From JBJYIN01 sp046237015 (GTDB taxonomy: Bacteria; Pseudomonadota; Gammaproteobacteria; Enterobacterales; Enterobacteriaceae), in assembly GCF_046237015.1 (NCBI RefSeq), contig NZ_JBJYIN010000021.1, forward strand, positions 14,798 through 78,797: a DNA stretch of 64,000 nt, given 5' to 3'. The notes under the pieces were generated by a model. It made no database searches and was not told where the DNA came from. It saw only the letters and a list, made by a program, of their open reading frames with translations. Every line of letters starts with the position of its first letter. The stretch's first letter is position 1. This document shows, piece by piece, positions 1-9,265 of this stretch. The position numbers and the translations under genes are program-made.

Positions 1-1
1 G

Positions 2-2044
2 GCACTCGCGCAGGATACGCCATCCTCTTCTTCTCAGGGTGATACGCTAGTCGTGACGTCTCAAACGCAACGTGGTGCGACCAAGCTGGAAACACCCGAT
101 ATCGAGACTCCTCAGGCTGTTTCTATCATTACGCGCGATCAGATTCAGGAACAGGGCGCGACCAGCGTTCGACAAACGGTCGGTTATACGCCGGGCGTGT
201 ATAACAACCAGATCGGCGCGTCCAACCGCTTTGACTACATGGTACTGCGCGGCTTTTCTGACGGTAGCCTAGATAACGTCTATCTTGATGGGCTGAAGAT
301 GATGGGGGATACCAACTCCCATAGTTCGCTAGTTATCGATCCCTGGTTCCTCGACAGCATTGAAGTGGTCAGAGGCCCGGCGTCCGTACTCTATGGTCGT
401 TCTTCTCCGGGCGGCATTGTGGCGCTGAACTCCCGTCAGCCGTCGTTCGATCGTAGCGGACAGATCAAACTGTTCGCTGGCAACAATGCACAACGTGGTG
501 CGGCATTCGATGTTACCGGACCGCTGGATGATGACGAACGTTTTGCATTCCGTCTGGGGGGAATGGTCCGCGAGGCGGATACCCAGTTTGGGCCGCTGAA
601 AGAAGAACGCTATGCGGTTGCGCCTAGCCTGCTGTGGCGGATTTCCGACAAGACGCGTCTGGAATTGATGGCCTACCTGCATCGCGATCCTGAGGGCGGA
701 AGTCACTCGGGTTTACCGTATGACGGCACGGTGGTGGCGCATAACGGCCGGAAAATCTCGAACACCTTCTATGAAGGGGAAGAGAATTATGAGAAATACG
801 ACCGTAAGCAAAACATGGTGGGATACAACTTTGAGCACGGTTTTGATAGCGGTTGGGCAGTACGCCAAAAACTGCGTTATCTGCGTACCAAGGTGCATTT
901 GGATCAGGTATATGCCTATGGCTGGACGCAGCCGAGTGCCGATACGCTGACCCGCTACTACTCCGGTTCCCGTGAGTCGCTGTCGGCACTCACGTTAGAT
1001 AATCAGCTTGATGGTAGCGTGGATACCGGCGCGGTAAACCACCGTCTGCTGGTGGGAATCGACTATCAGCAGCGTAATAACAATATGGACTGGCCTTCTG
1101 GTTCCTTCCCGGCAATCAACGCGTTTAATCCCGTTTACGGCTCGGGCCCAACGGCCATGTCCAGTACACTGGAAAAACACAAGCTGCAACAAACCGGCAT
1201 CTATGTACAGGATCAAATGAGCTGGGAACGCTGGCGTTTAACGTTGGGCGGTCGTCACGATCAGGTGAAAGTCACCCACATTAACCAGACGAAAGGGACA
1301 CACAGCGAGTTGGATAAAAACAACTTTAGCTCGCGTGCCGCATTGCTTTACCTGTTTGATAATGGTTTTGCGCCGTATGTCAGCTATTCCACGGCCTTTA
1401 CGCCGACCAGCTTCGCCGATGATAACGGCAACGTACTGGAACCGATGAAAGGCAAGCAGTGGGAAGCCGGGATGAAATATCAGCCTGAAGGTTCTCAGGA
1501 TCAGTACAGTCTGTCGGTATTCCGTATTAATCAGAAGAACGTGGCGACAAAAGTTCAGCCTAATGACCCTTACCGTTCCGTGGGTGAAATTGAATCGGAA
1601 GGGGTGGAGTTAGAGGCCGTGAGCCATATTACGGAGAATCTGCGCCTGCAAGCGGCTTATACCTATACGGATATTCGCTATAAGAAAAGCAGTGTGGCTG
1701 AGCAAGGAAAGCGTGCGGTGTACGCGCCGCGCAATCAGGCCAGCGCTTGGGCCAGCTATGATGTCAAAAGCGGTCCGCTGGACGGCCTGACTATTGGTTC
1801 CGGCGTGCGTTACGTGAACGGTGTGACCTCCGATCGTGCCAATACCCATACGCTGCCGTCTTATACGCTGGTGGATCTTGCAGTGGGATACGATCTCTCA
1901 AAAGTAGGTCTGAAGGGGCTGAGTGCGCAGCTTAATGTGAACAACCTGACCGATAAACGCTATGTCTCCGCCTGTAACTCGCTGGAATTCTGCTACTTCG
2001 GTGCCGAACGCAGCGTAGTCGGCAGCATTTCTTATTCGTTCTGA
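2..2044 (+). CDS. TonB-dependent ferric-siderophore receptor, FhuA/FoxA-like (5' end cut off)
   Basis: Outer-membrane gated porin that imports an iron-siderophore complex using TonB-ExbBD energy. The frame is open from base 2, so the start codon lies outside the window. The visible product begins with ALA-QD, the end of a signal peptide and its cleavage site, followed by a TonB box (DTLVVTS, 41-61). An N-terminal plug of about 130 residues follows, including RGPASVLYG, then a long beta-barrel ending in aromatic F. A Cys pair near the C-terminus (ACNSLEFC) matches the FhuA/FoxA class of hydroxamate receptors, so ferrichrome or ferrioxamine is the likely ligand. That is family inference; the substrate cannot be read from sequence. 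A GTG at 53 lies inside the TonB box and is not the start. A strong terminator follows directly. Confidence 0.9.
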   Translation, partial: ALAQDTPSSSSQGDTLVVTSQTQRGATKLETPDIETPQAVSIITRDQIQEQGATSVRQTVGYTPGVYNNQIGASNRFDYMVLRGFSDGSLDNVYLDGLKMMGDTNSHSSLVIDPWFLDSIEVVRGPASVLYGRSSPGGIVALNSRQPSFDRSGQIKLFAGNNAQRGAAFDVTGPLDDDERFAFRLGGMVREADTQFGPLKEERYAVAPSLLWRISDKTRLELMAYLHRDPEGGSHSGLPYDGTVVAHNGRKISNTFYEGEENYEKYDRKQNMVGYNFEHGFDSGWAVRQKLRYLRTKVHLDQVYAYGWTQPSADTLTRYYSGSRESLSALTLDNQLDGSVDTGAVNHRLLVGIDYQQRNNNMDWPSGSFPAINAFNPVYGSGPTAMSSTLEKHKLQQTGIYVQDQMSWERWRLTLGGRHDQVKVTHINQTKGTHSELDKNNFSSRAALLYLFDNGFAPYVSYSTAFTPTSFADDNGNVLEPMKGKQWEAGMKYQPEGSQDQYSLSVFRINQKNVATKVQPNDPYRSVGEIESEGVELEAVSHITENLRLQAAYTYTDIRYKKSSVAEQGKRAVYAPRNQASAWASYDVKSGPLDGLTIGSGVRYVNGVTSDRANTHTLPSYTLVDLAVGYDLSKVGLKGLSAQLNVNNLTDKRYVSACNSLEFCYFGAERSVVGSISYSF

Positions 2045-2071
2045 TCGTCTTCGACAATAAGTAGGGTAATT

Positions 2072-2095
2072 GGCTGGGATATCCCAGCCTTTTTT
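2072..2095 (+). terminator. Rho-independent terminator of the siderophore receptor gene
   Basis: A perfect 18-base palindrome (GGCTGGGATATCCCAGCC, 2072-2089) is followed by a T-run. It lies 27 bases after the receptor stop codon. The T-run merges into the left end of the palindromic repeat that follows. Confidence 0.85.
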
Positions 2096-2237
2096 ATACC
2101 CGTCATACTTCAAGTTGCTTGTGCGTTGGCTGCGCTCATTACTCGGCTCATCCATGAGCCTCGCCCTAAAGGGTCAACGCAGGGCGTTGTTCAAAACGCT
2201 AACGTTTTGTCATGCAACTCGAATTATTTTGGGTATA
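2095..2237. repeat. Dispersed palindromic repeat, copy 1 (MITE-like)
   Basis: A 143-bp non-coding element bounded by TATACCC and GGGTATA. Its ends form an imperfect terminal inverted repeat of about 24 bases, 19 of 24 matching when the right end is reverse-complemented. Near the right end sits an internal hairpin (AAAACG-CTAA-CGTTTT). Three more copies lie in this window. It resembles intergenic repeats that I recall from Yersinia, Serratia and Pectobacterium genomes, but the family name is not certain. It fills most of the gap between the receptor terminator and the next gene. Confidence 0.8.
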
Positions 2238-2393
2238 TACGCTATGTTCAAAGCGTTAATCATATGATTTCTTCTGTCATCCGAGCTTATTTCCCTACAT
2301 ATCAGGCAGGTCTCGCGGTTCATAAGGTAAACATCTGGTAAGATGGCGGTTACTGAATGTTCAAACTCACATTGACTTAGAGGTATTACCTTT

Positions 2394-4040
2394 GTGTTGA
2401 CTTTGCTGCATTTACTTTCTGCAATTGCATTGCTGGTTTGGGGAACTCATATTGTCCGTACTGGGATCATGAGGGTTTATGGTGCCAGTTTGCGACGTGT
2501 ATTGAGTGATAGCGTCGAGAAAAAACCGTTGGCATTTATGGCGGGTATCGGGGTAACGGCCCTAGTGCAGAGTAGTAACGCGACTGCATTACTGACGACA
2601 TCCTTTGTTTCTCAGGGATTAGTGGCGTTGGCACCCGCGCTGGTGATTATCCTTGGTGCCGATGTGGGTACCGCACTGATGGTGCGGGTATTGACGTTCG
2701 ATTTCTCCTGGCTTTCTCCTTTGTTGATTTTCCTTGGGGTGATTTTTTTCCTCAGCCGTAAGCAAACGCGGGTTGGGCAAATAGGGCGAGTCGCTATCGG
2801 TCTTGGGTTGATTTTGTTGGCGTTGGAGATGATCGTCGCGGCGGCAACGCCTATCACTCAGACTGCCGGTGTTAAGGTTCTGTTTTCTTCACTGACCGGC
2901 GACATTATGCTGGACGCGTTGGTTGGCGCGTTGTTTGCCGTCGTAAGCTATTCCAGTTTGGCTGCGGTGTTACTTACCGCGACACTGACGGCGAGCGGTG
3001 TGATTTCCCTGGAAGTGGCAATGTGCCTGGTTATCGGTGCCAATCTGGGCAGTGGGGTGCTGATAATGATCGGTTCTACTGCTCAAAATGCCGCTGGTCG
3101 TCGTGTGGCGCTTGGCAGTGTGTTATTCAAATTAATCGGTTGTTTTATTGTCCTTCCCTTCGTTGAACCGCTGTCCCGTGCGTTGGCGCGATTGCCGCTC
3201 GGTCCGGAAGAGCTGGTGATTTATTTCCATCTGTTCTACAACCTGATTCGTTGCCTGATTTTGGTCCCATTTGCGGAGATCGTGGCGCGTTTATCCTGCC
3301 TCATGATTGCCGATTCTCTGGATGTGGATATCCAGACAAAGCCCCGACATTTGGATACCAGCGCGCTGGATACTCCCGCGTTGGCATTAACGAATGCTGC
3401 ACGTGAAACCTTGCGAATTGGCGATGTGCTTGAACAAATGCTGCGTCTTTATCGCCAGGTTTTACAAGGCGATCACCTGTTGTGTCGGGAGATTCGTCGG
3501 CTTGATGATGATGTTGATGTGTTGTATACCGCCATTAAACTCTATCTGGCCCAAATGCAAAAAGATGGTCTTGATGAAAGGGACTCTCGTCGTTGGGCTG
3601 AAGTCATTGAGGTTGCCCTGAACCTTGAACAAGCGGGGGACATTATTGAACGAATGGCTGATGATGTCGCTAATAGCGCGTCTACGGAGCGTCGCGCGTT
3701 TTCTGCTCAAGGGTTGGAGGAATTGAACAGTTTGCATGAACAGCTGTTGGCGAATTTAAGACTTGGATTGGCCGTATTCCTCTCTGAAGATATGACCAGC
3801 GCCAAACGATTACGTCGTGCTAAGCACCGTTTCCGTATTCTTAACCGTCGGTATGCGCATGCCCATGTCGATCGTTTACATCAGCAAAACGTACAGAGTC
3901 TGGAAACCAGTTCGTTGCACTTAGGGTTGCTAGGCGATATGAATCGGTTGAACTCGCTGTTTTGTTCGGTCGCCTATAATGTGTTGATTGTGTCGCAGGA
4001 TGAGGACGAAGAACGAGAAGAGTCGCCGTTGACGCTGTGA
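2394..4040 (+). CDS. yjbB: Na+/phosphate cotransporter family protein YjbB
   Basis: Inner-membrane protein of the Na/Pi-cotransporter (NptA/PhoU-domain) family; E. coli YjbB is reported to export phosphate. The first ~310 residues are hydrophobic helices in two inverted repeats, with the diagnostic QSSNAT motif near residues 59-64 and a second SYSSLAA segment near 190. The remaining ~220 residues are a charged helical PhoU-like domain. Length (548 aa) and sequence track E. coli YjbB almost end to end. The start is GTG, with AGAGG about 10 bases upstream; no better start is seen. The gene converges on lysC and shares its terminator hairpin. Confidence 0.93.
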   Translation: MLTLLHLLSAIALLVWGTHIVRTGIMRVYGASLRRVLSDSVEKKPLAFMAGIGVTALVQSSNATALLTTSFVSQGLVALAPALVIILGADVGTALMVRVLTFDFSWLSPLLIFLGVIFFLSRKQTRVGQIGRVAIGLGLILLALEMIVAAATPITQTAGVKVLFSSLTGDIMLDALVGALFAVVSYSSLAAVLLTATLTASGVISLEVAMCLVIGANLGSGVLIMIGSTAQNAAGRRVALGSVLFKLIGCFIVLPFVEPLSRALARLPLGPEELVIYFHLFYNLIRCLILVPFAEIVARLSCLMIADSLDVDIQTKPRHLDTSALDTPALALTNAARETLRIGDVLEQMLRLYRQVLQGDHLLCREIRRLDDDVDVLYTAIKLYLAQMQKDGLDERDSRRWAEVIEVALNLEQAGDIIERMADDVANSASTERRAFSAQGLEELNSLHEQLLANLRLGLAVFLSEDMTSAKRLRRAKHRFRILNRRYAHAHVDRLHQQNVQSLETSSLHLGLLGDMNRLNSLFCSVAYNVLIVSQDEDEEREESPLTL

Positions 4041-4052
4041 CGGTCACGCCTG

Positions 4053-4083
4053 AAAAAGCCTGGGGAAATGGTTCTCCCCAGGC
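4053..4083 (-). terminator. lysC terminator, shared hairpin with convergent yjbB
   Basis: A 9-bp stem (GCCTGGGGA / TCCCCAGGC, 4058-4083) has five A residues on its left. Read on the minus strand these become a U-run directly after the hairpin. On the plus strand the following bases are only weakly T-rich, so termination should be stronger for lysC. Confidence 0.8.
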
Positions 4084-4101
4084 GGATTTAAACATTATGC
4101 A

Positions 4102-5481
4102 TCACTCGAACAAGCTGTGGTGCAGTGTTTGCACGACTTGCTCGGCGTCGTCACCCGGCACAAGGAAACACAGGTTGTTACTGCTTGCTCCGTAGCAAAT
4201 CAGGCGAATATTGAACGGTTCCAGCACGCCAAAGACTTCTTTTCCTACGCCACAAGCCTGAGACAGTTTATTGCCAATCAGCGCGACCAACGATAGGTTT
4301 TCTTCCACTTCCACGCGACACAGGGAAGACAGTTCAGTTAGCAACGCGCTGGACAGCAGGCTATCGCCCGTTGACGTTGAGCCCGTGGTATCCAGCGTTA
4401 GTGCCACGTTGACTTCAGAGGTGGTAATCAGATCAACAGAGATGTTGTGCTGGGCGAGAATACTGAACACCTCGGCCAGAAAACCACGTGCATGCAACAT
4501 GTTCAGGCTGTGTAGCGTGAGTAAGGTTTGTTTACGTCTGAGCGCCAATGCACGAAATAGCGGCGGGTCCTCAGTTTTATTGCAAACCAGAGTCCCGCCG
4601 GCTGCCGGATCCTTACTGGAGCCGACAAACACCGGAATATCGCTGCGGACAGCGGGTAGCAGCGTCGCGGGATGCAGCACTTTTGCACCGAACGTGGCCA
4701 TTTCCGCGGCTTCTTCAAACATGATTTCATCAATGCGTTTCGCCGTAGGCACGATGCGTGGATCGGTCGTGTAGATACCGGGAACATCGGTCCAGATATC
4801 GATTCGACTGGCGTTTAACGCCTCACCCAGCAGTGCTGCCGTGTAATCGCTGCCGCCGCGACCCAGTGTTGTGGTTCTTCCTTTGGCTTCGCTACCGATG
4901 AATCCCTGAGTAATGACTAACCCTTGCTCAAGACGGGGTAGCAATTGACTACGGGTTAATTCGCCCAATACGTCGCAATCCGGTTGTGCCCGACCAAAAT
5001 GGTCATCGGTTCTCATGATTTTACGTACATCAAACCACTCTGAGGCGACATCACGCTGACGCAGAATTTCAACGAATAATAGCGTAGACATCAGTTCGCC
5101 ATGGCTAACCAATTCATCTGTCAGGGCATTGGATGTCGCCAACTCAGCGGCTTCTGACAATGTTGTGACATTTTCCAACATCCGGTCGATTTCCTCACGG
5201 ACGATGGCGTTGGGTTTTTTCAGGCGATCGAGAATGGCATATTGAATCTGACGAATTTTGTCTAAATGCTGGATTCGCTCTTCCTGGCTGAGTCCTTCGG
5301 CCAGAGCAACCAGTAAGTTGGTGATGCCTGCAGAAGCGGATAGAACCACAACCCGCACAGAAGGGTTGGAAAGAACAACATCGGCACTACGGTTCATGGC
5401 GTCAAAATCAGCCACGCTGGTGCCGCCAAATTTGGCAATAATGATCGGATGTGTTGGTGCAGAAACTTCATTAGCAGACAT
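4102..5481 (-). CDS. lysC: Lysine-sensitive aspartokinase III
   Basis: Phosphorylates L-aspartate with ATP, the first step of the lysine, threonine and methionine branch, and is feedback-inhibited by lysine. The kinase domain begins with KFGGTS (K17) and contains TTTLGRGGSDYTA. Tandem ACT domains fill the C-terminal ~145 residues, including FSILAQHNISVDLITTSE, where lysine binds in the family. At 459 aa it is ten residues longer than the E. coli enzyme, all in a short N-terminal extension. The ATG is preceded by GAGG with nine bases between. It is transcribed alone behind a lysine riboswitch, so control acts both on the enzyme and on its mRNA. Confidence 0.97.
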   Translation of the reverse strand: MSANEVSAPTHPIIIAKFGGTSVADFDAMNRSADVVLSNPSVRVVVLSASAGITNLLVALAEGLSQEERIQHLDKIRQIQYAILDRLKKPNAIVREEIDRMLENVTTLSEAAELATSNALTDELVSHGELMSTLLFVEILRQRDVASEWFDVRKIMRTDDHFGRAQPDCDVLGELTRSQLLPRLEQGLVITQGFIGSEAKGRTTTLGRGGSDYTAALLGEALNASRIDIWTDVPGIYTTDPRIVPTAKRIDEIMFEEAAEMATFGAKVLHPATLLPAVRSDIPVFVGSSKDPAAGGTLVCNKTEDPPLFRALALRRKQTLLTLHSLNMLHARGFLAEVFSILAQHNISVDLITTSEVNVALTLDTTGSTSTGDSLLSSALLTELSSLCRVEVEENLSLVALIGNKLSQACGVGKEVFGVLEPFNIRLICYGASSNNLCFLVPGDDAEQVVQTLHHSLFE

Positions 5482-5640
5482 GTAAAAAAACCTCGTGTCA
5501 GGGGTGCGGTTGTTTCAGAGTGAACGGTTTCAGCGTGAACCATTTCATCATGAAATACGGCAATCCATTAATCAGCCTTGGCACAAGGGAAGAGCGGTAA
5601 ACAGGGAGCAGGCGTAGAAAATAAGAAAACTACGATACAC

Positions 5641-5828
5641 CCAGAAGCGCTCCACCTTGCTGAACGTCCCTAATCGGGACGAGCCGGGTGACAACCCAGG
5701 GGATTCAGCCCCTGCGGTCGATAACGTGAAAACCGCCTTTCACATCACCTCGGCGTCGCTCCCCCTTGGGTATCATCATTGGATTACGGTTCCTCCGATA
5801 CCTTACCTGGGCGACGCTCCTCTTCTGG
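5641..5828 (-). promoter_or_regulatory. Lysine riboswitch (L box) in the lysC leader
   Basis: On the minus strand the leader carries the conserved L-box core: AGAGGAGCG near the 5' side, then GCCGAGG, GGGGCTGAATCCCC, and a closing AGCGCTTCTGG. CCAGAAG at its start (plus 5822-5828) pairs with CTTCTGG at its end (plus 5641-5647) to form P1. The arrangement and the position 160 bases before lysC match the family. I see no intrinsic terminator between aptamer and start codon, which suggests that lysine acts by hiding the ribosome site or changing mRNA decay, as reported for E. coli lysC. Confidence 0.95.
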
Positions 5829-5859
5829 CTTGCACATGAGATATGCAAGTACCCTGTTA

Positions 5860-5888
5860 CAAATAACGGGTTATCCGGTTGCTGTCAA
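5860..5888 (-). promoter_or_regulatory. Predicted sigma70 promoter of lysC
   Basis: On the minus strand a perfect -35 TTGACA (plus 5883-5888) is separated by 17 bases from TATTTG (plus 5860-5865). The -10 matches only three of six consensus positions. Transcription would start about 25 bases before the riboswitch P1 stem, which fits. Confidence 0.6.
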
Positions 5889-6001
5889 TAAAACAAAAAG
5901 CCTAACGTCCATTTAGCAAGAAAAGGGATCTCAATTGACGTTTTACGGGATACAATCGATTCAGCCACTTTTGAATTCATACTGAGAGAGAAAGTATCGT
6001 T

Positions 6002-7651
6002 ATGAAAAAAATCAATCCAAGTCAGACTGCGGCATGGCAAGCGTTACAACAGCATTTTTCGGCGGTTAAGGATCTAAAAATAAGCGAGTTGTTTGAAAAA
6101 GACAGCAATCGCTTTACGCGTTTTTCCGCAACATTTGACGACCAAATGCTTGTGGATTACTCCAAAAACCGTATTACGGAAGAAACGCTGGAAAAATTGT
6201 TGGCGCTGGCGCGGGAAACCGATTTGGCAGGATCGATTGATGCGATGTTTTCTGGTAAGAAAATTAATCAGACCGAAGGACGTGCCGTGTTGCACGTTGC
6301 TTTGCGTAACCGCAGCAATACGCCGATTCTGGTTGATGGCAAAGATGTCATGCCGGAAGTCAATGCGGTGCTGGAAAAAATGAAATTGTTCAGCGAACGC
6401 GTGATTGGTGGCGATTGGAAAGGGTATACCGGGAAGGCGATTACCGATGTTGTGAACATCGGTATTGGCGGCTCAGATCTTGGACCATATATGGTGACAG
6501 AGGCACTGAAACCCTATAAAAATCATTTAAATATGTATTTTGTTTCCAACGTTGATGGTACACATATTGCTGAAACGTTGAAGCCGCTGAACCCCGAAAC
6601 GACGCTATTTTTAGTCGCTTCCAAAACCTTTACCACTCAGGAAACGATGACCAATGCACACAGTGCTCGCGATTGGTTCCTGAAATCCGCTCAGGATGGC
6701 AAACATGTCGCAAAACACTTTGCGGCGTTGTCTACCAATGCGAAGGCCGTTGGTGATTTTGGTATTGATACCGACAACATGTTTGAGTTCTGGGATTGGG
6801 TCGGTGGACGCTATTCTCTGTGGTCGGCAATCGGTCTGTCGATTATCCTTTCACTGGGGTTCGACAACTTTGAGAAACTGTTGAGCGGTGCTCATGCGAT
6901 GGATAAGCACTTTGCTTCGACGCCAGCGGAACAAAACCTGCCTGTGCTACTGGCGTTGATTGGCATTTGGTATAACAATTTCTTTGGTGCTGAAACAGAA
7001 GCGATTCTGCCTTATGACCAATATATGCACCGTTTTGCTGCCTATTTCCAACAGGGGAATATGGAGTCCAACGGGAAATGCGTCGATCGCAACGGTAATC
7101 CGGTCGATTATCAAACGGGTCCCATTATCTGGGGAGAACCGGGCACCAATGGCCAACATGCCTTTTACCAGCTGATTCATCAGGGTACGAAGCTAGTACC
7201 TTGCGATTTTATTGCGCCAGCATTGAGCCACAACCCGTTAAGCGATCACCACAGTAAGCTATTGTCCAATTTCTTTGCTCAAACAGAAGCGCTGGCATTT
7301 GGTAAGAGCCGTGACGTCGTTGAAGCAGAATTTGCTGCTGCGGGTAAAACCGCGGCAGAGGTTGAACATGTCGCGCCTTTCAAAGTGTTTGAAGGCAATC
7401 GTCCGACTAACTCGATTCTGTTGCGTGAGATTACGCCATATAGTTTGGGTGCATTGATTGCGCTGTACGAACATAAAATTTTCACTCAAGGTGCGATTCT
7501 GAATATCTTCACATTCGATCAATGGGGAGTGGAATTGGGTAAACAACTGGCTAACCGTATTTTACCCGAGTTGGAAGATGCAAAAGAGGTCGATAGTCAT
7601 GACAGTTCGACCAATGGTCTGATTAATCGCTTTAAAAAATGGCGTGCCTGA
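6002..7651 (+). CDS. pgi: Glucose-6-phosphate isomerase
   Basis: Cytoplasmic glycolytic enzyme interconverting glucose-6-phosphate and fructose-6-phosphate. At 549 aa it has the same length as E. coli Pgi and aligns with it throughout. Visible family signatures are NIGIGGSDLGP in the sugar-phosphate site, the segment around DWVGGRYSLWSAIGL, the QQGNMESNGK stretch with the catalytic Glu, the conserved HNPLSDHH histidine region, and FDQWGVELGK with the catalytic Lys near the C-terminus. The ATG follows a purine-rich GAGAGAAAG site. It is divergent from lysC across the riboswitch leader and is followed by yjeI after 41 bases. Confidence 0.98.
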   Translation: MKKINPSQTAAWQALQQHFSAVKDLKISELFEKDSNRFTRFSATFDDQMLVDYSKNRITEETLEKLLALARETDLAGSIDAMFSGKKINQTEGRAVLHVALRNRSNTPILVDGKDVMPEVNAVLEKMKLFSERVIGGDWKGYTGKAITDVVNIGIGGSDLGPYMVTEALKPYKNHLNMYFVSNVDGTHIAETLKPLNPETTLFLVASKTFTTQETMTNAHSARDWFLKSAQDGKHVAKHFAALSTNAKAVGDFGIDTDNMFEFWDWVGGRYSLWSAIGLSIILSLGFDNFEKLLSGAHAMDKHFASTPAEQNLPVLLALIGIWYNNFFGAETEAILPYDQYMHRFAAYFQQGNMESNGKCVDRNGNPVDYQTGPIIWGEPGTNGQHAFYQLIHQGTKLVPCDFIAPALSHNPLSDHHSKLLSNFFAQTEALAFGKSRDVVEAEFAAAGKTAAEVEHVAPFKVFEGNRPTNSILLREITPYSLGALIALYEHKIFTQGAILNIFTFDQWGVELGKQLANRILPELEDAKEVDSHDSSTNGLINRFKKWRA

Positions 7652-7692
7652 TTTAGGAAATCGTTAATTTTTTCAATATCATGGAGGGGAAA

Positions 7693-8037
7693 ATGCAGAT
7701 TCGCATGTTACTGGGTATTTCCGCAGCCATCCTGTTGGCCGGCTGTAGTTCAACGAATCAACTCAGTGCCGCAGGACAAGCGGTCACATTTACAGATACC
7801 AAACCGGGTAGCGAATGTCAGTTGCTGGGACAGGTCAGCGGTAGCCAGTCTAACTGGTTATCTGGTCATGAGAGCGATGGTAGCTCAATGCGTGGTGCCG
7901 CGAATGATTTGCGTAATAAGGCTGCTGGGATGGGCGGAAATACGATTTATGGCGCGACTAGCCCGAGTGAAACCTTTTGGTCTAGCTTTGCACCGTTAGA
8001 CAGTAAGATTGTTGGTGATGTGTACAAATGCCCTTAA
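7693..8037 (+). CDS. yjeI: YjeI-family small outer-membrane-type lipoprotein (DUF4156)
   Basis: Small predicted lipoprotein of unknown function. The signal peptide ends in a lipobox (ILLAGC), and the mature protein contains ECQLLGQVSG, NWLSGHESDGSSMRGAAN and a C-terminal YKCP, all shared with E. coli YjeI. The two conserved Cys of the mature part could form a disulfide in the periplasm. I chose the ATG at 7693 because a GGAGGGG site lies just upstream and overlaps the earlier ATG at 7681, which would put charged residues before the signal peptide. It may be read through from pgi; hairpins follow the stop. Confidence 0.88.
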   Translation: MQIRMLLGISAAILLAGCSSTNQLSAAGQAVTFTDTKPGSECQLLGQVSGSQSNWLSGHESDGSSMRGAANDLRNKAAGMGGNTIYGATSPSETFWSSFAPLDSKIVGDVYKCP

Positions 8038-8076
8038 GTAAGGGGATCCCTTTGGGCACAGGTTAGTGTTTAGTCA

Positions 8077-8123
8077 ATAGACCGGCGAGGAATCGTCGGT
8101 CTATGATAATGGGCGTTTTGCCC
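8077..8123. terminator. Two adjacent hairpins between yjeI and epmB
   Basis: An 8-bp stem (ATAGACCG / CGGTCTAT, 8077-8104) is followed by a small GGGC-GTTTT-GCCC hairpin (8111-8123). They lie between two convergent genes and probably end both transcripts. Neither has a good T-run, so this call is tentative. Confidence 0.4.
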
Positions 8124-8176
8124 GTCATACCGTGTGTCGTTGTTTTATAACGTCAAAAATCACTTTTGGCAGATGT

Positions 8177-9226
8177 TTACTTCGGGATAGGTGCGTTCTG
8201 CTCTTGTCTCAGCCCAAGATCCAGTGGCGTTTTACTGGCCTCACCACCAATTTCTCGTGCCAGACGAGGAACCAGATAGCCAGAGACTTTCTTCATGAGT
8301 GCCTTTACCAGCGAACGTGCATCATCGTCGCTAACCAGAAAGTGCGCCGCGCCCTGTACTTTATCCAAAACGTGAAGATAGTAGGGCAGTATGCCTGCAT
8401 TAAACAGCGCATTGCTTAAGTTTGCCAGCGTGTCTGCATTGTCGTTTACGCCGCGCAACAGAACGCTCTGGTTGAGCAATGTGACTCCGGCATGGCGTAA
8501 ACGTGCCATGCTTTGCGTTAGCTCAGGGTCAATCTCTTGCGGGTGATTAATGTGTGTCACCAGCAAAATCTGAAGAGGCGTTCGTGAGAAACGTTGGCAC
8601 AGCGCTTCGGTAATGCGGGCTGGGATCACCACTGGCAGGCGAGTATGAATACGCAGTCGCTTTATATGCGGTATCTTTTCCAGTTCAGTGATCAGCCAAT
8701 CAATCTCATGGTCTTTCGCCATCAGCGGATCCCCGCCGGAGAAAATGATTTCATCCAGTTCAGGGTGTGCGCTGATATAGTTTAACGCCTGATGCCAGTT
8801 AGCTTTGTTACCTTGGTTGTCCTGGTAAGGGAAATGGCGCCGGAAGCAATAGCGGCAGTTAATGGCACAACCGCCTTTCACTAATAGCAATGCGCGGTTG
8901 TGATATTTATGCAGTAATCCTGGGACGACGCTGTGTTGTTCATCAAGCGGATCGTGGCTGAAGCCTGGTGTAACAATGAATTCTGCCTGAGAGGTGATGA
9001 CCTGAAGTAAAAGTGGGTCGTTGGCATTACCCTTTTGCATACGGGCAGCAAAGGTTCGCGGTACTCGCAGGGGAAAAAGTCGGCGAGCGTCGGTGCCTTG
9101 TTGAAGCGTCGGATGTTCATTCAGTGTCAGAAGTTGCAATAATTCTTCCGGATCGGTAATTACGTCTGCAAGTTGCTGCAACCAATCTTCTCTGGAAGGT
9201 ATCTTTTGGGTTACAATGTGTGCCAT
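8177..9226 (-). CDS. epmB: EF-P-(R)-beta-lysine pathway lysine 2,3-aminomutase
   Basis: Radical SAM, PLP-dependent enzyme that turns (S)-alpha-lysine into (R)-beta-lysine, which EpmA attaches to elongation factor P. The radical SAM cysteines appear as CAINCRYC (C120, C124, C127). The SAM-binding GGD motif is in IIFSGGDPL, and the PLP lysine is probably in the C-terminal SKTPLDL. At 349 aa it is slightly longer than E. coli YjeK. It is divergent from efp with only 39 bases between the start codons, so both promoters must overlap, which links modifier and target. Confidence 0.95.
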   Translation of the reverse strand: MAHIVTQKIPSREDWLQQLADVITDPEELLQLLTLNEHPTLQQGTDARRLFPLRVPRTFAARMQKGNANDPLLLQVITSQAEFIVTPGFSHDPLDEQHSVVPGLLHKYHNRALLLVKGGCAINCRYCFRRHFPYQDNQGNKANWHQALNYISAHPELDEIIFSGGDPLMAKDHEIDWLITELEKIPHIKRLRIHTRLPVVIPARITEALCQRFSRTPLQILLVTHINHPQEIDPELTQSMARLRHAGVTLLNQSVLLRGVNDNADTLANLSNALFNAGILPYYLHVLDKVQGAAHFLVSDDDARSLVKALMKKVSGYLVPRLAREIGGEASKTPLDLGLRQEQNAPIPK

Positions 9227-9265
9227 TTTTTGGCTTAGTACCAGTATTAAATGTAGAGGGCCTTT

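Noticed and set aside
5657..5839. A 60-codon plus-strand frame between lysC and pgi
   Set aside because: It lies exactly on the lysine riboswitch aptamer, which explains the sequence conservation.
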